From Aurelia coerulea (Eukaryota; Cnidaria; Scyphozoa; Semaeostomeae; Ulmaridae): a stretch of 64,000 nucleotides of DNA. This document shows positions 10,208-45,415 of the stretch, one piece after another. The notes beneath the pieces were generated by a model. That model saw only the letters and a program-made list of their open reading frames with translations, did not search any database and had not been told where the DNA came from. The stretch lies in assembly GCA_039566865.1 (NCBI GenBank), contig CM076945.1:4081501-4145500 (forward strand). The letters are read 5' to 3'. The number at the start of each line of letters is the position of its first letter. Position 1 is the stretch's first letter. A program made the translations under genes and the position numbers.

Positions 10208-11137
10208 CTGGGTGAGTCAGTGACCCGGGGGGGGGGGGGGGGTACTTGACTTAAATTTGTACGGGGGTGTGCCCACGAAAAAAAAATTTTTTACCCTGCT
10301 CCAGAATTTTTCGCTCAAAATGATAACCTGTTCTAGAAAAAATTGGTGAAAAGTATACTCAAAAACATGAAATTTGACCGAAAAACATCCCGATCTAGCA
10401 AAATATTCCCCTTTGACATGTTTTGACAACCTGCTCTAGAAAAATTGCCTTATTTTGATACCCTGTGCTAGAAAAAATTGGTGAAAACGATACCCTTAAA
10501 AACGGCACATCCCCGTCGGACAAATATACTAAGTACAATGAAAAGAATCCCTGTTTGAAAAATCACCGATCCTTGAATATCAAGATGATGATATTGGGAA
10601 TTGACATACCATTTAACAGCAGATATGTTCAAATAGACCTCAAAATTTACTTGACTGAAATCGACCACTCCATTCTCAAATTATGAGGGATTTTCTCCAG
10701 AAAGCCTTTTCGAGAAATCTTCAAAAAGGCTCAAAACAACCACCAACATTTCCCGAGCTTTCTGTCTTATCTCAATGAGTTCAACACATTCTAACATTTT
10801 TTATCCTCTTGGGAAGATGAAATCGTCTGGAATGATGTTGTTTTGCCCCCAGGGATGACATTTTCATCTCAAAGGGATAAAACATGCCACAGCATGTACA
10901 AGTCATTGCTATAAGGCATAGACATACGAGAAATTTGGTCGTGATTTTATGCTATTTTCGGAAGTTTCTTGGAGGGGCTTCCTCGGTTTAATAACGGAAT
11001 GGCCGATTTCAGGCAGGTAAAATTTAGAATCTATTTGAACATGTTCACTATTGAATGACGTATTTGGCAACATTATTGTCTTGATATTGAGGAATCTGTG
11101 GTCTTTCAAACAGGGATTCTTTTCTCGACTCACCCGG
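10208..11137. mobile_element. CCGGGTGA-family MITE interrupted by a poly-G element
   Basis: The left end CTGGGTGAGTCAGTGA is cut off from its continuation CAATGAAAAGAATCCCTG by the insertion 10224-10534. The right end CAGGGATTCTTTTCTCGACT runs into CACCCGG and TA (11138-11139). TA at 10206-10207 marks the left side. It is the closest relative of 118-726. Confidence 0.75.
10224..10534. mobile_element. hAT-like MITE with poly-G terminus, copy 2
   Basis: Starts CCC followed by a run of about 18 G and TACTTGAC; ends ATATACTAAGTA, missing the poly-C end. It has the same interior as 8043-8338 with CTGCTCTAGAAAAATT-type units. The flanks CAGTGA and CAATGA may be the remains of the target duplication. 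Confidence 0.7.
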
Positions 11138-11139
11138 TA

Positions 11140-12785
11140 TTACTAATGTCTTATGGGAGGTATTCAGATATATACAAGTTACTAATGCGCGTGTTGAACT
11201 TCCCAGATAAACCTTCTTTCTATGTTGCACATATTTTTACGTGTATGTACTGTTGAAGCTCTTTGAACAAAAATAAACTCTACCGTACTTTTGGTGCACT
11301 AAAATGAAATTTTCGGTGGCAGAAGTAGCCTAAAATGTAAGAAGCTGGCCAGCAAACCTGGGCCTGACTTTCTCGCGAAAAAGGGTATATTCAAATACAT
11401 GAGAAAAAAGTTGCTCCTCAAAGAAGTTGTAGATTTTTCCATATTCAAGGATTCATCGCAAGAAATAACATTCTTTCATCCTCTATAGCAGTATGCAGAA
11501 TAAAAACAACTTTGCATTTAAAACTGAAAGTTCGGCTGAATTTTCGCTATCATATCTTGCAATTTATGCTACAAATTGACTCATGCTACTACCCGTCTTA
11601 AATCGATGCACATTGCCAACCAAACAAATATACAAACAAAGTCTTGCAATTTACAGTAAAAACCTGCGTGAAAGAACCATAAATTTCGAGAATTTTGGAA
11701 TGAAAATTTTCTTAACTCTGTTGAAATTGCATCAGAATTGGAAAGAAATTTCTCTGCTTAATGTTGCGTTTGTGGGTTTATTACCATGAATTCCTTATTT
11801 AAGGCTATTTTAAATTCTGTATGAAATGATTGGCTTCATAAATTTTGCACGGTACATTGGAATACTACCTCTTTATTTCTCCATTCTAGAATTAAAAACC
11901 CCACACTTTAAAGCCTTGGTGGGCTTAAAACTTTGCACAAGTTGTAAAGAGATTTTGAATTCCGTACATCATGAATTTGACAAGTATTACTTTACGTGTG
12001 TTGTAGATAGTTGGAGTAAATCAGCTTTATTCTTTTAAAACTGTGTAAACATCAACTTTAATAAATATATGAATGAATGAAAGAAAGGGCTAAGCACAAA
12101 ATGTGAATGGTTCATGTGAATGTTCTAATATGCAATTTTTTACTGTATATGCCCCGGAAAAGCACTGAAACAAAACCTATTTTTCTGCAGGGTAAACGAA
12201 TGAAAACTAGGACCATTTTTATACTCTCGCTCAGTTTTTCAAATGAAATACAGATGTTTGTGTCTTTTTAAAACAAAACAACATTCTCCAAAAGATTTGT
12301 CAAAGCTTTCATCAAGGGCCAAGATCGTACTTAACTTCCCGAGTTTATCTCGTCGAAATCGATTTATCGTTCTGGAGTCACGAGCGAGTTACTGCACAAC
12401 CTCACTTTCCAGACACTCGCAATAACGGCTAAAAACGCATTTGAAATTCTGCAGCTTTTCAAATCATAAAATCTAAATGGTATGACTTCTAGTTGGGAGC
12501 ACGATAAATGTTTGAGGATATGAGTAAAGCGAGTTCGATTAAATCGAGGGACATTTCACATGATGCACATTGCTGACGTAAAGGAGCAAAGTACTTTGGT
12601 ATCATTGGTTTCTGAAAAAAAATGACGGTAAACTTAAAGACAGTAAACTTTTCACCTTTCGACAAAACCCGCGTAAGGCAAATGTGCTTCGACAAAAGAC
12701 TAATTTAATATCTTACAGAATTACTCCAGACTCACAAAAATCTTAATTCCGAATATACAATAAAAGAAAATTTGCAAAAGTATTA
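11140..12785. other. Intergenic DNA between the acidic-protein and MLK genes
   Basis: I see no gene or clear element. Short open frames (11583-11789, 11826-12038, 12243-12425) have no recognisable domain. AATAAATATATGAATGAATG at about 12058 looks like the tail of an old retroposed sequence. The two flanking genes are convergent, so no promoter is expected here. Confidence 0.5.
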
Positions 12786-12791
12786 TTTATT
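12786..12791 (-). terminator. Poly(A) signal AATAAA of the MLK gene
   Basis: On the minus strand AATAAA lies only about 24 bases after the MLK stop codon (12815-12817). If used, the 3' UTR would be very short, roughly 40-60 bases. No second AATAAA was seen close by. Confidence 0.5.
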
Positions 12792-12814
12792 CTGGGAGTA
12801 AACTAATTTTTGGT

Positions 12815-35464
<22,650 letters not shown>

Positions 35465-36140
35465 CTTCGTGATAGAACAAATCAGTGTCTAGCTGGTGTT
35501 GTTTCTGAGGTAAACTGAGCCCCTTCCTTTACTCGAAAGCTTTGCCAATAATTCAGGCTCTCAAATTACAAGTATCAATTCGCTATCCATTCTGAAACTG
35601 AGCCATTTAATCTTCTAAGACTTTATTTAAATTACAGTATATTTATCTTTTCGTTATGTCTCGAAACCATGTGATTTATTATTATCGTTCAAGGTTGGCT
35701 TTGCGGAATCATAAACTATCCATCCGCCCAAACACAGAAAACCAGGCTGCAGAATTTCTGAAAGCCAACCAAACCAAGAGCCGGGAGCTGCTAAACTTCA
35801 CGCTTCAAATTGTGTATGTTATTTCCGGAACTGGAACGACGTATTAATTCCAATGATCAGCATAAACCACAAAGAATCATTTGGTACAGTTGCAGGTGTA
35901 AATAAGGTACAAGTAGCGTCTCTAAATCTGTTCATATGCAAGCGATTCTAGCACATTTGAAGCATCCTCCAAAATGGCCTATTTCATGCTTCAATTACAA
36001 TGCGAGCAATTTGGAATAAAATAACAAGGCGAGCAATTTGGGAGATTGGGCACCAACGTTGTTTTGCTGAAGCTAAATATCATACTCTAATCCGATCTTT
36101 TGTACATGTCATCTGTCATCGTGAATCTTTTCTTTCGGAG
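35465..36140. other. MLK upstream region
   Basis: 5' UTR and probably the promoter of MLK, reading on the minus strand. I see no TATA box or CpG-rich core that I could point to. A non-coding first exon further upstream cannot be excluded. Confidence 0.35.
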
Positions 36141-36144
36141 GAAA

Positions 36145-36303
36145 CGGAACTGTGGGGGCACTGGGGGCACGTGCCCCTAAGATTTTGCAATAAGCAAAGA
36201 AGTGCCCTTTTATTTTTCAGGAGGTGCCCCTTTAGCTCAATGAAAAAAGTGCCCTTGAAGTCGTGCCCCTCCAAGTTTGAGATGCTTCCTACGTCCCTGC
36301 TTC
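36145..36303. repeat. Relative of the small hAT element 30248-30417
   Basis: Shares AAGATTTTGCAA, CCTTTAGCT, GTGCCCTTGAA and GAGATGCTTCCTA-GTCCCTG blocks. The left end is unclear. Confidence 0.55.
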
Positions 36304-36311
36304 ACTGGGGG

Positions 36312-36992
36312 TAGCCCTGTCCACAAGTTGCTCGAAATATCTCTAAAAGTTGCTCATAATTTCCTGAAAAGTTGCTCAAAAGTTGCCACTTTTTTAAAAA
36401 GTTGCTCAAAAGTTGCTCATTTATTGTCATTTTTTTAAGGCCAAGTGCTAAGAATGTATGAATAATTGACAAATGTACATAAGATTAGCGCCAAGGATGC
36501 TTCGAGAAGTGTCTTTTTATTTTATTTCGACATTTTCTTTTATGAGGTAACTGCAGCTTCCTGGAAGTTTGAACCTTTTGACGCTAATACAGTTGGAACC
36601 ATGTAACACATCTTCAACATTTCAGCAGGAACCATTTGTTGCTTATAAACAACAACAACCACACCAACAACATTAATTGATGATTAATAATAATCATCGT
36701 TGTCATCATCATCATCGTCATCACACTGATCATAGTCACAAATCGTTAATTTCAAAGACCAGTTCTTCACAAACCAAGACGCTGAATCCCAGCTTGACCA
36801 GAAAACAGATCCTTTCCATGTCTAATTTCCATTATTGTTGCAGAGAATAAACACAATATTATAGAAATTGTTCTAATATTGCTAAAATAAGGACAAGTTT
36901 CTCAATGTTGCAAAAGTTGCCAAAATTCCTAAAAGTTGCCCAAAAGACTTCAAGTTGCCCGAAAGTTGCCGAGCAACTTGTGGACAGGGCTA
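36312..36992. mobile_element. hAT-like element filled with AAAGTTGC motifs
   Basis: Perfect ends TAGCCCTGTCCACAAGTTGC and GCAACTTGTGGACAGGGCTA, with exact 8-bp direct repeats ACTGGGGG at 36304-36311 and 36993-37000. AAAGTTGC or AAGTTGCC recurs about ten times near both ends. The centre has ATC/ATG-rich simple sequence (about 36692-36725). Confidence 0.88.
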
Positions 36993-37000
36993 ACTGGGGG

Positions 37001-40000
37001 ATTCTTGACATTCTTAGCATTTTTTCCTTTAAGTGGAGAAAAAATTACTCTAATTTCACTTGTTCCCTCTATCATATTACAGGTACTTGAGTATTGTCTA
37101 AACCGAGGGGTGTATCACTCTTCCAAAAAGGTAGACCTCTCTCGCTATTTTTTCCTCCCCCCGTTTTTCCACGAGAGAGACTTGTAGAAAGTCCACCAAA
37201 AAGCCGTACGAGATTTTTCACGACGATAGGATTTTTAGGGAATCTTTACGGATTTTTCTTGAAACAAAGGGATTTTTTCCAAAGGAGTACGAGATGTTTG
37301 CAGAGTTATACCATGGTTATACGCCCCTCAATCTAAAAATTTGAAAAGCTCTTTTACAAACAGAGTTCAAAGAACGAGATTTCTTGGAGACCAAAACGAT
37401 TTCTGGTGGATTTCTAGATAGATAAAGAGAACAGATTTCAAACAGTGATGTGCCACTCGTCTTTCTCTCTCTAAAGGCAGATAATAACTCATCACTCTGG
37501 ATAACAACTTGTCCAGTAGTGAGCTATGAAAGCCATGACATTTAGTGTCCCCTCTGTGTAAAGTATGATAATTACAGCAAACGCTATCATGTGACCAGCA
37601 TGTGACAGGTTTCTGAAACACGTCCCTCTCCATGGCAATAGTCAAAATACTGGGCAATTGCAATTTTAGATTTACGTCATAAACCAGGATATGTACGATT
37701 TGTAGAGATGATCTTAGCCATATTTCATTTCAAGTTTCCGCATTTCCTTCTACTTACGGTTCTCATAATCACCGTTATGTAACGCACCCTTTTCAAACCA
37801 TTTTCTGTGCTGTAAATTCGCTGCAAAGCACTAAAATTACATGACCAGAGCCCCAAAGAATTACACCACACAGAGGAGGAATCTGTTTGGAGTTCGCAAA
37901 AAATCAGTTGACTTTTTGCTTGTTGTCTCTTAGATTCGATGTACATTGCTAAAAGATAAAATCGTATTGGAGTTTAGGACTACCTGGTGAATTGTCCTTA
38001 TTTCAATTGTCTCCCGAGCTAAATAAATAACGGTAGTCATTTCAGTTAAAAAAATACCAATTTCGAAAGTATCACTGTCAAGATTCATCGTTCCTCGAAA
38101 GTCTTACTAAATTACATTGACAACCTGCAGAAATCAATAGAAAGTTGAATGACAGACAACTTATTGCCTTAAATGATTGCAAACAGCTTCCTTTCAGGTG
38201 GGAACGTTCTTCATCAACGACGAAAAATGCATACTGTGTATCATAAAAATTGACTTTACGCATTAAACAACCTTCCGCCGCACGTACAATGCTGTCTTTG
38301 CATCGTACGCTTTTGAATCAAAGTATCTTCTCTAGGTTTCGTTCGACGTTCGTTACAAGTTCCCAATCCTCCGCTGGGCATACGTACTACTCGTCAAATC
38401 AAGTAGAACGTTATATTTCTCCATAAAAGGAAAGATGCAGTACTTGAAGTTAGGAAAACAGCAACCCACACTATAATCACAAAACAGGACGTTTACATGT
38501 GTAACTGAGTCAACCTGAAAATCCAAAAAGGTAGTGGTCACATTTTGTAAGGAAAATTCTTCAACCACTTATCTGTTAGGTAATCCTTTACATTTGTCTA
38601 TTTTCTTTGATAAGCTGTTAGTTTTTTAACGATACTCTTAACAATCGATTTAAGATGATAAATAGGGATGTGAACGTTATAACTGCCGTAATAATCAGTC
38701 ATGTCCGTAAACACTTGCAGCACGTCAAATTAATTCAAGATGAAACCTCAACCGTATCAGAACCCACTCATTCTCTGTTTGCATGTCTCAAGCGCAGCAG
38801 TTTAAGTACTCATGGCTCAAAATAGAAACTCGTAACCACTAAGCTAAACATAGAACATTCCAAGTCAAAAATAGCTAATACATCTAATCCCTTCACCATA
38901 CGGGACTCTCAAATGATTTCCAGCAAATACACACGGCAAACAGTGTGAGCTATATCGCATAGCCTAAATATTTCACGCTAACATATCCGAGATTACACAC
39001 CTTTCGACGTCAAATTTCAGCGCGAAAACTGTGACGACAAAAATAACTGAAGAATTACGAGTGAAAGTCGACTCCATGTTGGCAGGGACTCCAAATTTTC
39101 AGTCTTCATTCACAGCTATGCCGACAAAGGCTTCGCAGAAACTTTCTTTCTAATTCTGTCTGGAAGCTTTAACGAAAGACAATTTCTTGAGGCTAGACTT
39201 GCCACAAGTCTATTTCGTCAACTGTAATAAGTCTATCTGAAAGTATCCCTTCAATTTTTTTGATGAAATTTTTTTGACGAAATAGACTTTGGGCAAGTAT
39301 ATCTCGAGGCTAGAACGTGCGGTTTTTGACGAACAACAAGAGAGTCTACCATAAATTTTTGCTCTTTAAAATTGATCCAGCCAATAAATGAAATAACTTC
39401 TGATTGGCTAATTTCTGCTGCCTTGCGTATTCAATAACATTTTGTCTTTTACCGTACAAACAGGATTTGCGGTTGCATAAGGGTCTCCTGGAAACACTAG
39501 CTATCCTTGGGGTGGTTATCAGGCTGTCACATGGAAAACTTGCAAAAAGCGAAAATGATAGCATAGAAATCTTTGTGTTAAACTCCTTCACAGACACCCA
39601 GTTGTTGGTGCATCCTAGATGGATTACGTTTTAACATAGCACGTGATAATAACCGAATACGCCTTAAAAATCGAGCAAGCTTTCAGTTTTCAGATACTTT
39701 GCCGTTGTAAGGTACTCTAAGATGTTGTGCGGGCAAAGCGGAAAGATTTTGAGAAACCGAATCAGGAAAAGAGCTATAAACACAGGAACGAGGGGATGAG
39801 ATCAACTAATGGCAGGTTCTTATAAAGTGTCCGTGGGTTTTTCCAGGATTGTGGCTCTTCCAGTGCAGGAAAAAGTTACCATAAGCATGCCACAAGTGTC
39901 TCTTACGATCTCATCTTCAGAAGTAATGAAAGGCTTTTTGAAGGTATCACGGAAACCACGGAAACCTGCCTGTCCCCGGGAAGAACACATGACTGCCTTG

Positions 40001-40425
40001 AGACCTCCATGGATACATTCGTTCTCTCCATCATAATCGTCCGTTTGTTGATGATCTTCTCGTCCGATATAACCATTCAAATTTCAAAGACAAAACAGAT
40101 TTAGCAGCCACATATAGGCTTCCTTTTCAGACCATTTTATCCTGTGTGATGGTACCACATGAAATATTGGATCGTGTACTTTCCATGAAGTAGCATACAT
40201 GTGCATAAGTTGTAGAAGTTGGTTGACAGAGCAAGAATGGCCTTCTTTTCTGTCTCATGTCTCTTTTCATCACCAAGTAGATACTGTTCTGTTTCCTGTC
40301 TCTTTTTAACCAAGTAGATATTATTCTATCCAGCATGGTTTTTCATTAAAACTCTGTACAAAGTAAGTCCGCAGAAATACACGTTGCAAGGATGATAAAA
40401 ACGGACGAAGAGAGCCTAGCACCCC
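37001..40425. other. Intergenic DNA between MLK and BAZ1A, left part
   Basis: No gene that I can support. A small inverted repeat at 39196-39298 pairs CTTGCCACAAGTCTATTTCG with CGAAATAGACTTTGGGCAAG. The minus-strand open frame 39820-40080 (86 codons) has a coding-like composition (RGQAGFRGFRDTFKKP) but no recognisable family and no convincing partners. Confidence 0.45.
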
Positions 40426-41463
40426 GTTTACGCTGTACCAGTGCAACTCTTTTCCGTCAATCTAAAATCTAAAAACAAGTAAATACAAGATACTGTGGCA
40501 TTTGCAGCGAGGAAAGACGCATGGTCACCGGTCCTCACTACAGTACAACTTTGGATCCGAAGAAAAGTGACATGGATAAGCCTCCCATTTACACTGTTCC
40601 TGCAAATCCGTAACACCTTTCTATACAGGGTGTCCCAAAAAAATTGTGCCCCCCCCCCGTTTGCCTGAAGATTGCGACAAAACGCAAAAAGATTCTCGCC
40701 AAATTTTTGCATGATGTTGCTCTTCGGATATTCAATTAAAGTTTGCTACCATCCCCGTAAAAATCCGTTCAGAAATTTATTGCTGCAAAATAGTAAGACA
40801 AAATGGCCGACCGCTGGTTTCAGTGATCGGGAAAATTTGGTCTTCTGAACAGGGCATGCTTGCCCCCCAGTTACAAGTTTTTACAATGTTTTGCCCCCCC
40901 AGTAGATGGTCCCTTTTTTCCTTTTGCTGTGTTTGGCCTTTGAACTTTTCACTGTGAAAGCGAAAGGTGTAACCCAAAAGCAATAAATATGCTAATGTTT
41001 CTGTATGTATTATTGGACAAGCCTCTATTTGCTCCATTTAATTTAGACAGGAGGCTGCTGCTATGACAGTATTACAAGCATTATCCAAATGGCTAGATCT
41101 AGATATGTGGACGGTAATTTTTGCAAAAAAAGGCCTAATGCTGCAAGGATGAGGCTCTCAGAAAATATAAAATGATGCAGCGAAATGTCGGAAAATTTGG
41201 TCTTCTGAAGGTCATAGCTCCATCATTTTTCAACGGATTTTCATGGGGATGATGATAGCAAACTTTAATTGAACATCTGAAGAGCACCTTCATGCAAAAG
41301 TTTGGCGAGAATATTTTGCCATTTTGTCACAATCTTCAGACAAACGGGGCACAATTTTTTTGGGACACCTTGTATATGGAAAAATTTCGTTGTGGAGAAG
41401 TGCAAACGCTCTTGAACCGTAACAACTTTGTAACGGATCAAAACTTTACTGGTACAGTGTAAA
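40426..41463. mobile_element. TIR element GTTTACGCTGTACCAGT, interrupted
   Basis: The right end ACTGGTACAGTGTAAAT is the inverted copy. It shares internal blocks with 9210-9957. Its centre is occupied by the mariner-like element 40626-41372. Confidence 0.7.
40626..41372. mobile_element. Nested TA-flanked mariner-like element
   Basis: Left CAGGGTGTCCCAAAAAAATT and right AATTTTTTTGGGACACCTTG, with TA on both sides. The arms contain the sequence of the 245-bp MITE 2357-2601 in both orientations. The middle (about 40850-41190) holds C-tract material not present in the short form. Confidence 0.75.
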
Positions 41464-42720
41464 TGGTCTTACTTTAAACTTTATTTTGACAAACAAACAT
41501 GCAGCAAAGAAACAAGGCATTTCGATTAAAAAAACATTTCCGAACCAGCAAAGCAGTTGTCAGCTTTTCGAATGATGCTTCAAAAGATTTATTTAAATCA
41601 GGAAATTCGTTTCTCATAAAACAATTATTCGACCTGCATTTCCTGTAAGATCCTGAGAATTTGCCAAAAATTTTGACAAAATTGCAAAACCCGACTTTGA
41701 AAACCTAGTTTCTTTGTCACGGGTTCTCAGTGTGCTTTCGTATTCACCTTTGTGTTACACAACTGACGTCATACTACCACGATCAATACGTCATAGATTG
41801 CTGGCTGGAAGAAATCGCCTACGTTGCAACCATGGTTGCAACAGTGTGCCTGCTTCCAAGTGGAAATGCGTCAAATCGGTTGGGGTCCTTATATGGACAG
41901 TTTCTTTAAAAGCAACTACACGCATATTTTTAGAAGAATTTTGGATCAGCCAAGAGTACAAAAATTATCTTAATCTCGAAAGAAAATTTCTGCCTTTATT
42001 CTTTTGAACGTGAATTCTGATGAACGTTCTACCACAGCTTCAGATATGTTTCTAGATATATAAAAGAACGGCTGGCAAGAGAAATATTTGTTGGACTCAA
42101 ACTTAAAATTACAGTGACATTGCTCAGGAATCGTATACATTAAGCTTTCTTTGCACTTTCTCAAACAAAGTACTCGCGTTTCTCTAATTTTTGACCATCC
42201 TAGTACTAGTTTCTTCTGAACAAGTTACTGCACTGCGGGTCTAAAGCTTATATCATAAGTCAGAAAAATTGATACTACCTTCGCAAATCTAGGCCAGACG
42301 TTCTGTGGGTACATTAACCTCGCGGATAAAAAATCAAAGAAAGCCTGGAAGACCGGACTGTTCCGTAGAAGAATGCATTCAGTGTCATTCTTACCAAGAT
42401 GCACTGGTTTCACGGTCCAATTTCTTTTGAATCAACTACTCATTTACAGAATGCAAGGCATCTTTGCCAAGTATGCCGCTCGATCCTACATTTGCAAAAA
42501 TTTGTCTGTTATATATACCGAAAGCATCTTCCTCGTGCCCTAGTCAAATTGTGAAGTGTTTTATGATCACAAAAAGACGTTTCAAACTGTGATCAGTGTC
42601 CAACCAAACGCTATCAATATGTTCAATTAAACTTCCAGTTTTATAGACAGTTTCAGGAAACAGGGTCCAGCTCTTGGCTTTCTCACTGTGCGACTTCAAA
42701 ACATAAATAAAATAGTCAAT
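41464..42720. other. Intergenic DNA, middle part
   Basis: I see nothing beyond short open frames (41714-42007, 97 codons, no recognisable domain). Confidence 0.35.
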
Positions 42721-42721
42721 A

Positions 42722-43200
42722 TACAGTAAAAACCCGCACATAAGAACCTTCATTTATTAAGAACCTACAGCCTGAAATCATATATTTTGTACCCAATAGA
42801 TAAGAACTATTTCAGCCTGATATCATAACTAGGTTCTTAATAAAGGGTTTCATTCATTCATTCATTCATTCATTCATTCATTCATTCATTCATTCATTCA
42901 TTCATTCATTCATTCATTCATTGGGAAATAAATGCAATCTGTTTGCCAATCAACCTCTTTTGTGAACTCCAAAACATTACTTACAGAACTGTAATAGGCA
43001 GGGCCTGCAGGGGTAAACTGGGTAAGCTTGGGTTGAAATGGATAGGACCAAGAGTGTAAATAAGTTTGGCTAAGATTTAGATTCACATATTTCCCTTTGT
43101 TAAGAACCTACACCCTGATTACTGGATGTGCCTCATTGTATAAGAACCTAAACAGGCTGAGTTCAAAATCTTAGGTTCTTATGTGCGGGTTCTTACTGTA
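42722..43200. mobile_element. TIR element filled with TAAGAACCT motifs, copy 1
   Basis: Left TACAGTAAAAACCCGCACAT, right ATGTGCGGGTTCTTACTGTA. TAAGAACCT and CAGCCTGA motifs repeat inside. A (CATT)n run and a piece of the 15621-15838 repeat lie in the middle. Copies at 46683-47284 and 52291-52615. Confidence 0.75.
42851..42922. repeat. (CATT)n microsatellite
   Basis: About 18 nearly perfect units of CATT, inside the element 42722-43200. Confidence 0.95.
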
Positions 43201-43454
43201 TGCGGCATGTTATAAATTGCGCATCGCACCTTGAAGAGAAGAACAAGAAATATGTTTCTATATTCGCCTCATGACAACCATTTTCATTCAAATAAATGTG
43301 CTTTAAATTGCTAACAAAAATAAGAATATTTTCAAAATTTCACTTCATATTCACGAAAGTCTTTAAGAATGCCTGCAGTTGAGCACGGGAGAAAAATGTT
43401 TTAGATGGTTCAGCCAAGAAAATTTAAACCATTTCTTCCAAAAGCTTCTTATCT

Positions 43455-43660
43455 GTAAGAGGCCCTTTACATGAGAAATTTCAATCCGGGTTGAGTTGAA
43501 CACGGGTTGAGTTTCAACTCAGTTGACGGTGTAAGCCTTAATCGCGTTTACATGAAGGAAGCCGAGTTGAAACTCAACACGGGTTCAACTCAACTGTTGA
43601 AACTCAACCCGTGTTGAAACTCAACACGGGTTGAAATTTCTCATGTAAAGGGCCTCTTAC
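43455..43660. mobile_element. TIR element filled with CAACnCGGGTTGA palindromes
   Basis: A perfect inverted repeat of about 30 bp at the ends, starting GTAAGAGGCCCTTTACATGA. The 150-bp interior is built from TTGAAACTCAAC and CAACACGGGTTG units in both orientations. The outer TTTACATG next to a GGCCC block resembles the ends of 51172-51582. Confidence 0.8.
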
Positions 43661-44412
43661 AATTCTCCTTTTGTTTTGCAATGCACTTTCGTGAAATTGT
43701 TATTCACTGCAAAAAGTCATGGCATCTTGGACATACTTTTGAGTCTGAATGAACTGAATGAAATGCCATGCCATACGCACACAATTTTGAAAAATTCAAA
43801 TTACTGTAACTCCGACCTGGCAAAATCAAATTAAATCTTGTGATATTGCTATCATCACCAATCTCTCTAATCTCTACAATACGAGCAATTCTTAAGGCCC
43901 AAGGTTTATAATTTCGAAGTTCAATGATAAAAAGTAACAATAATTGAATATTTTCAATGTTTCATGATTCTTTAATGAACGAAAATTCAACGAATGCGCA
44001 TACCAATAACCAGGCATCTTGAATGGAAGATTGATTAAAGATGAGAATGCGAAAAAAATTCACACTCTATTGGTACCTAAGCGGAAATACTTTTCGGCTT
44101 TGCCCCATTAGACTTTCTTTTCCTAAGCAGCCCATTTTTAGACGACCGGGTGAAACAGAAAAAAATTATCGTTTTTGAAAATTCATAGCACCAAGAGTAC
44201 CTGAAAGATGCAAATTCTAGAATAAAGCCAACAGATCGAAGCCTTTTCATGATTATTCTCAAATTTTTATGAGCACTGAAAGTATGGGTAAATTCGATTT
44301 TACGAATGTTTCTTGGTTGGGAAATGCCTAAAAAGGCCTGAAACAATTGATCAAATCATAAGGAATCTCCAAACACAGAACAATGCGCAAGAGCATGCTA
44401 CATCTCTCAGGA

Positions 44413-44931
44413 AGCATAGGGCTCAAATCTTTCAAATCTTTAAAAAGGTGGGTGTAAAATCATTTGACATTTTTCTTTGAATTGAATGGCTTGAGAGGAA
44501 TTTATGGTACTTTGATGTAAATCTGCCATGGAAATTTTTTGATATCTTGATTTTTAACAATATGGCGGCAATTTAATAATTTTTGAAAAAATTCATGGTA
44601 AAGTTTGGAAATATTTAAATTATCAAATCATCGAGATCCTAAACCAATAGGGGAAAAATTATATAACCGTCAAGAAAACCATAGTTTATGACGGTCTACA
44701 ATATGGTGGCAAGCAGAAATCTGTAGCTTTTCTGGTTTAGGATTTAGAAATTTGATGACGTCATAGCCTCAAGTGTAATAAATGCCGACATTTTGAAACT
44801 AATCAAGATATCAATAAATTTCCATGGCAGATTTACAGCAAAGTACCCTAAGAACCTTTCAAACCATTTAATTCAAAGAAAACTGTAATATAATTTTACA
44901 CCGACCTTTTTAAAAGATTTGAGCCCTATGT
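44413..44931. mobile_element. Mutator-like MITE, copy 2
   Basis: Left AGCATAGGGCTCAAATCTTT, right AGATTTGAGCCCTATG, with long pairing arms around ATGGCGGCAATTTAAT. The target duplication is not visible; the right tip looks altered. Confidence 0.75.
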
Positions 44932-45184
44932 TAAAAAATAATCCATCCTGTCGGCTATCAAGCAGAATTCGATTCATTTCAATTAATCAAGTACTCTTGG
45001 TGGTTTGAATTTTCAAAAGTGGGAACTTTTTTCTGCCTTACCCAATACGAGTAGAGAATTCATTGGCCTAATTCCAGCAGAAATGTAAGGTCCTGCACGT
45101 TGCCATTTTATAAGAAATCAACACTCTCCCTCTTCCTTTGTAACTTTTTTCCTGCACAAATGATTAAATAAGATGAACAAAACG

Positions 45185-45415
45185 TCACATTTTAACAAGC
45201 TCCAACTCTCTCAGCCTCTGTTCGAAGTAAATAGATAAACGTGACCCAGCTCGAGCAACTCCAGATCGAGGCGGGTTATATGTATCGCAGTTGGAAAAGA
45301 TCAGCCTGACGTCAGCAAGAAACTGCTCCAAAGTATCATAAGAACCTTTATTCAGCTTGCATTTCATTGTGCTCAGATCCATTGGGTTATCGATGAAGTC
45401 CAAATAATCTGGAAC
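45185..45415 (-). CDS. BAZ1A: BAZ1A terminal exon: bromodomain C-terminal half
   Basis: Acceptor TTTTTAG outside 45415, phase 0. It reads VPDYLDFIDNPMDLSTMKCK, then NCDTYNPPRSGVARAG. The Tyr-Asn of TYN is the acetyl-lysine-binding Asn. Stop after ELELVKM. I saw no AATAAA in the 250 bases beyond the stop. Confidence 0.96.
   Translation of the reverse strand, partial: VPDYLDFIDNPMDLSTMKCKLNKGSYDTLEQFLADVRLIFSNCDTYNPPRSGVARAGSRLSIYFEQRLRELELVKM

Noticed and set aside
42851..42922. CRISPR-like regular repeat
   Set aside because: It is a plain CATT microsatellite without spacers, in a eukaryotic genome.
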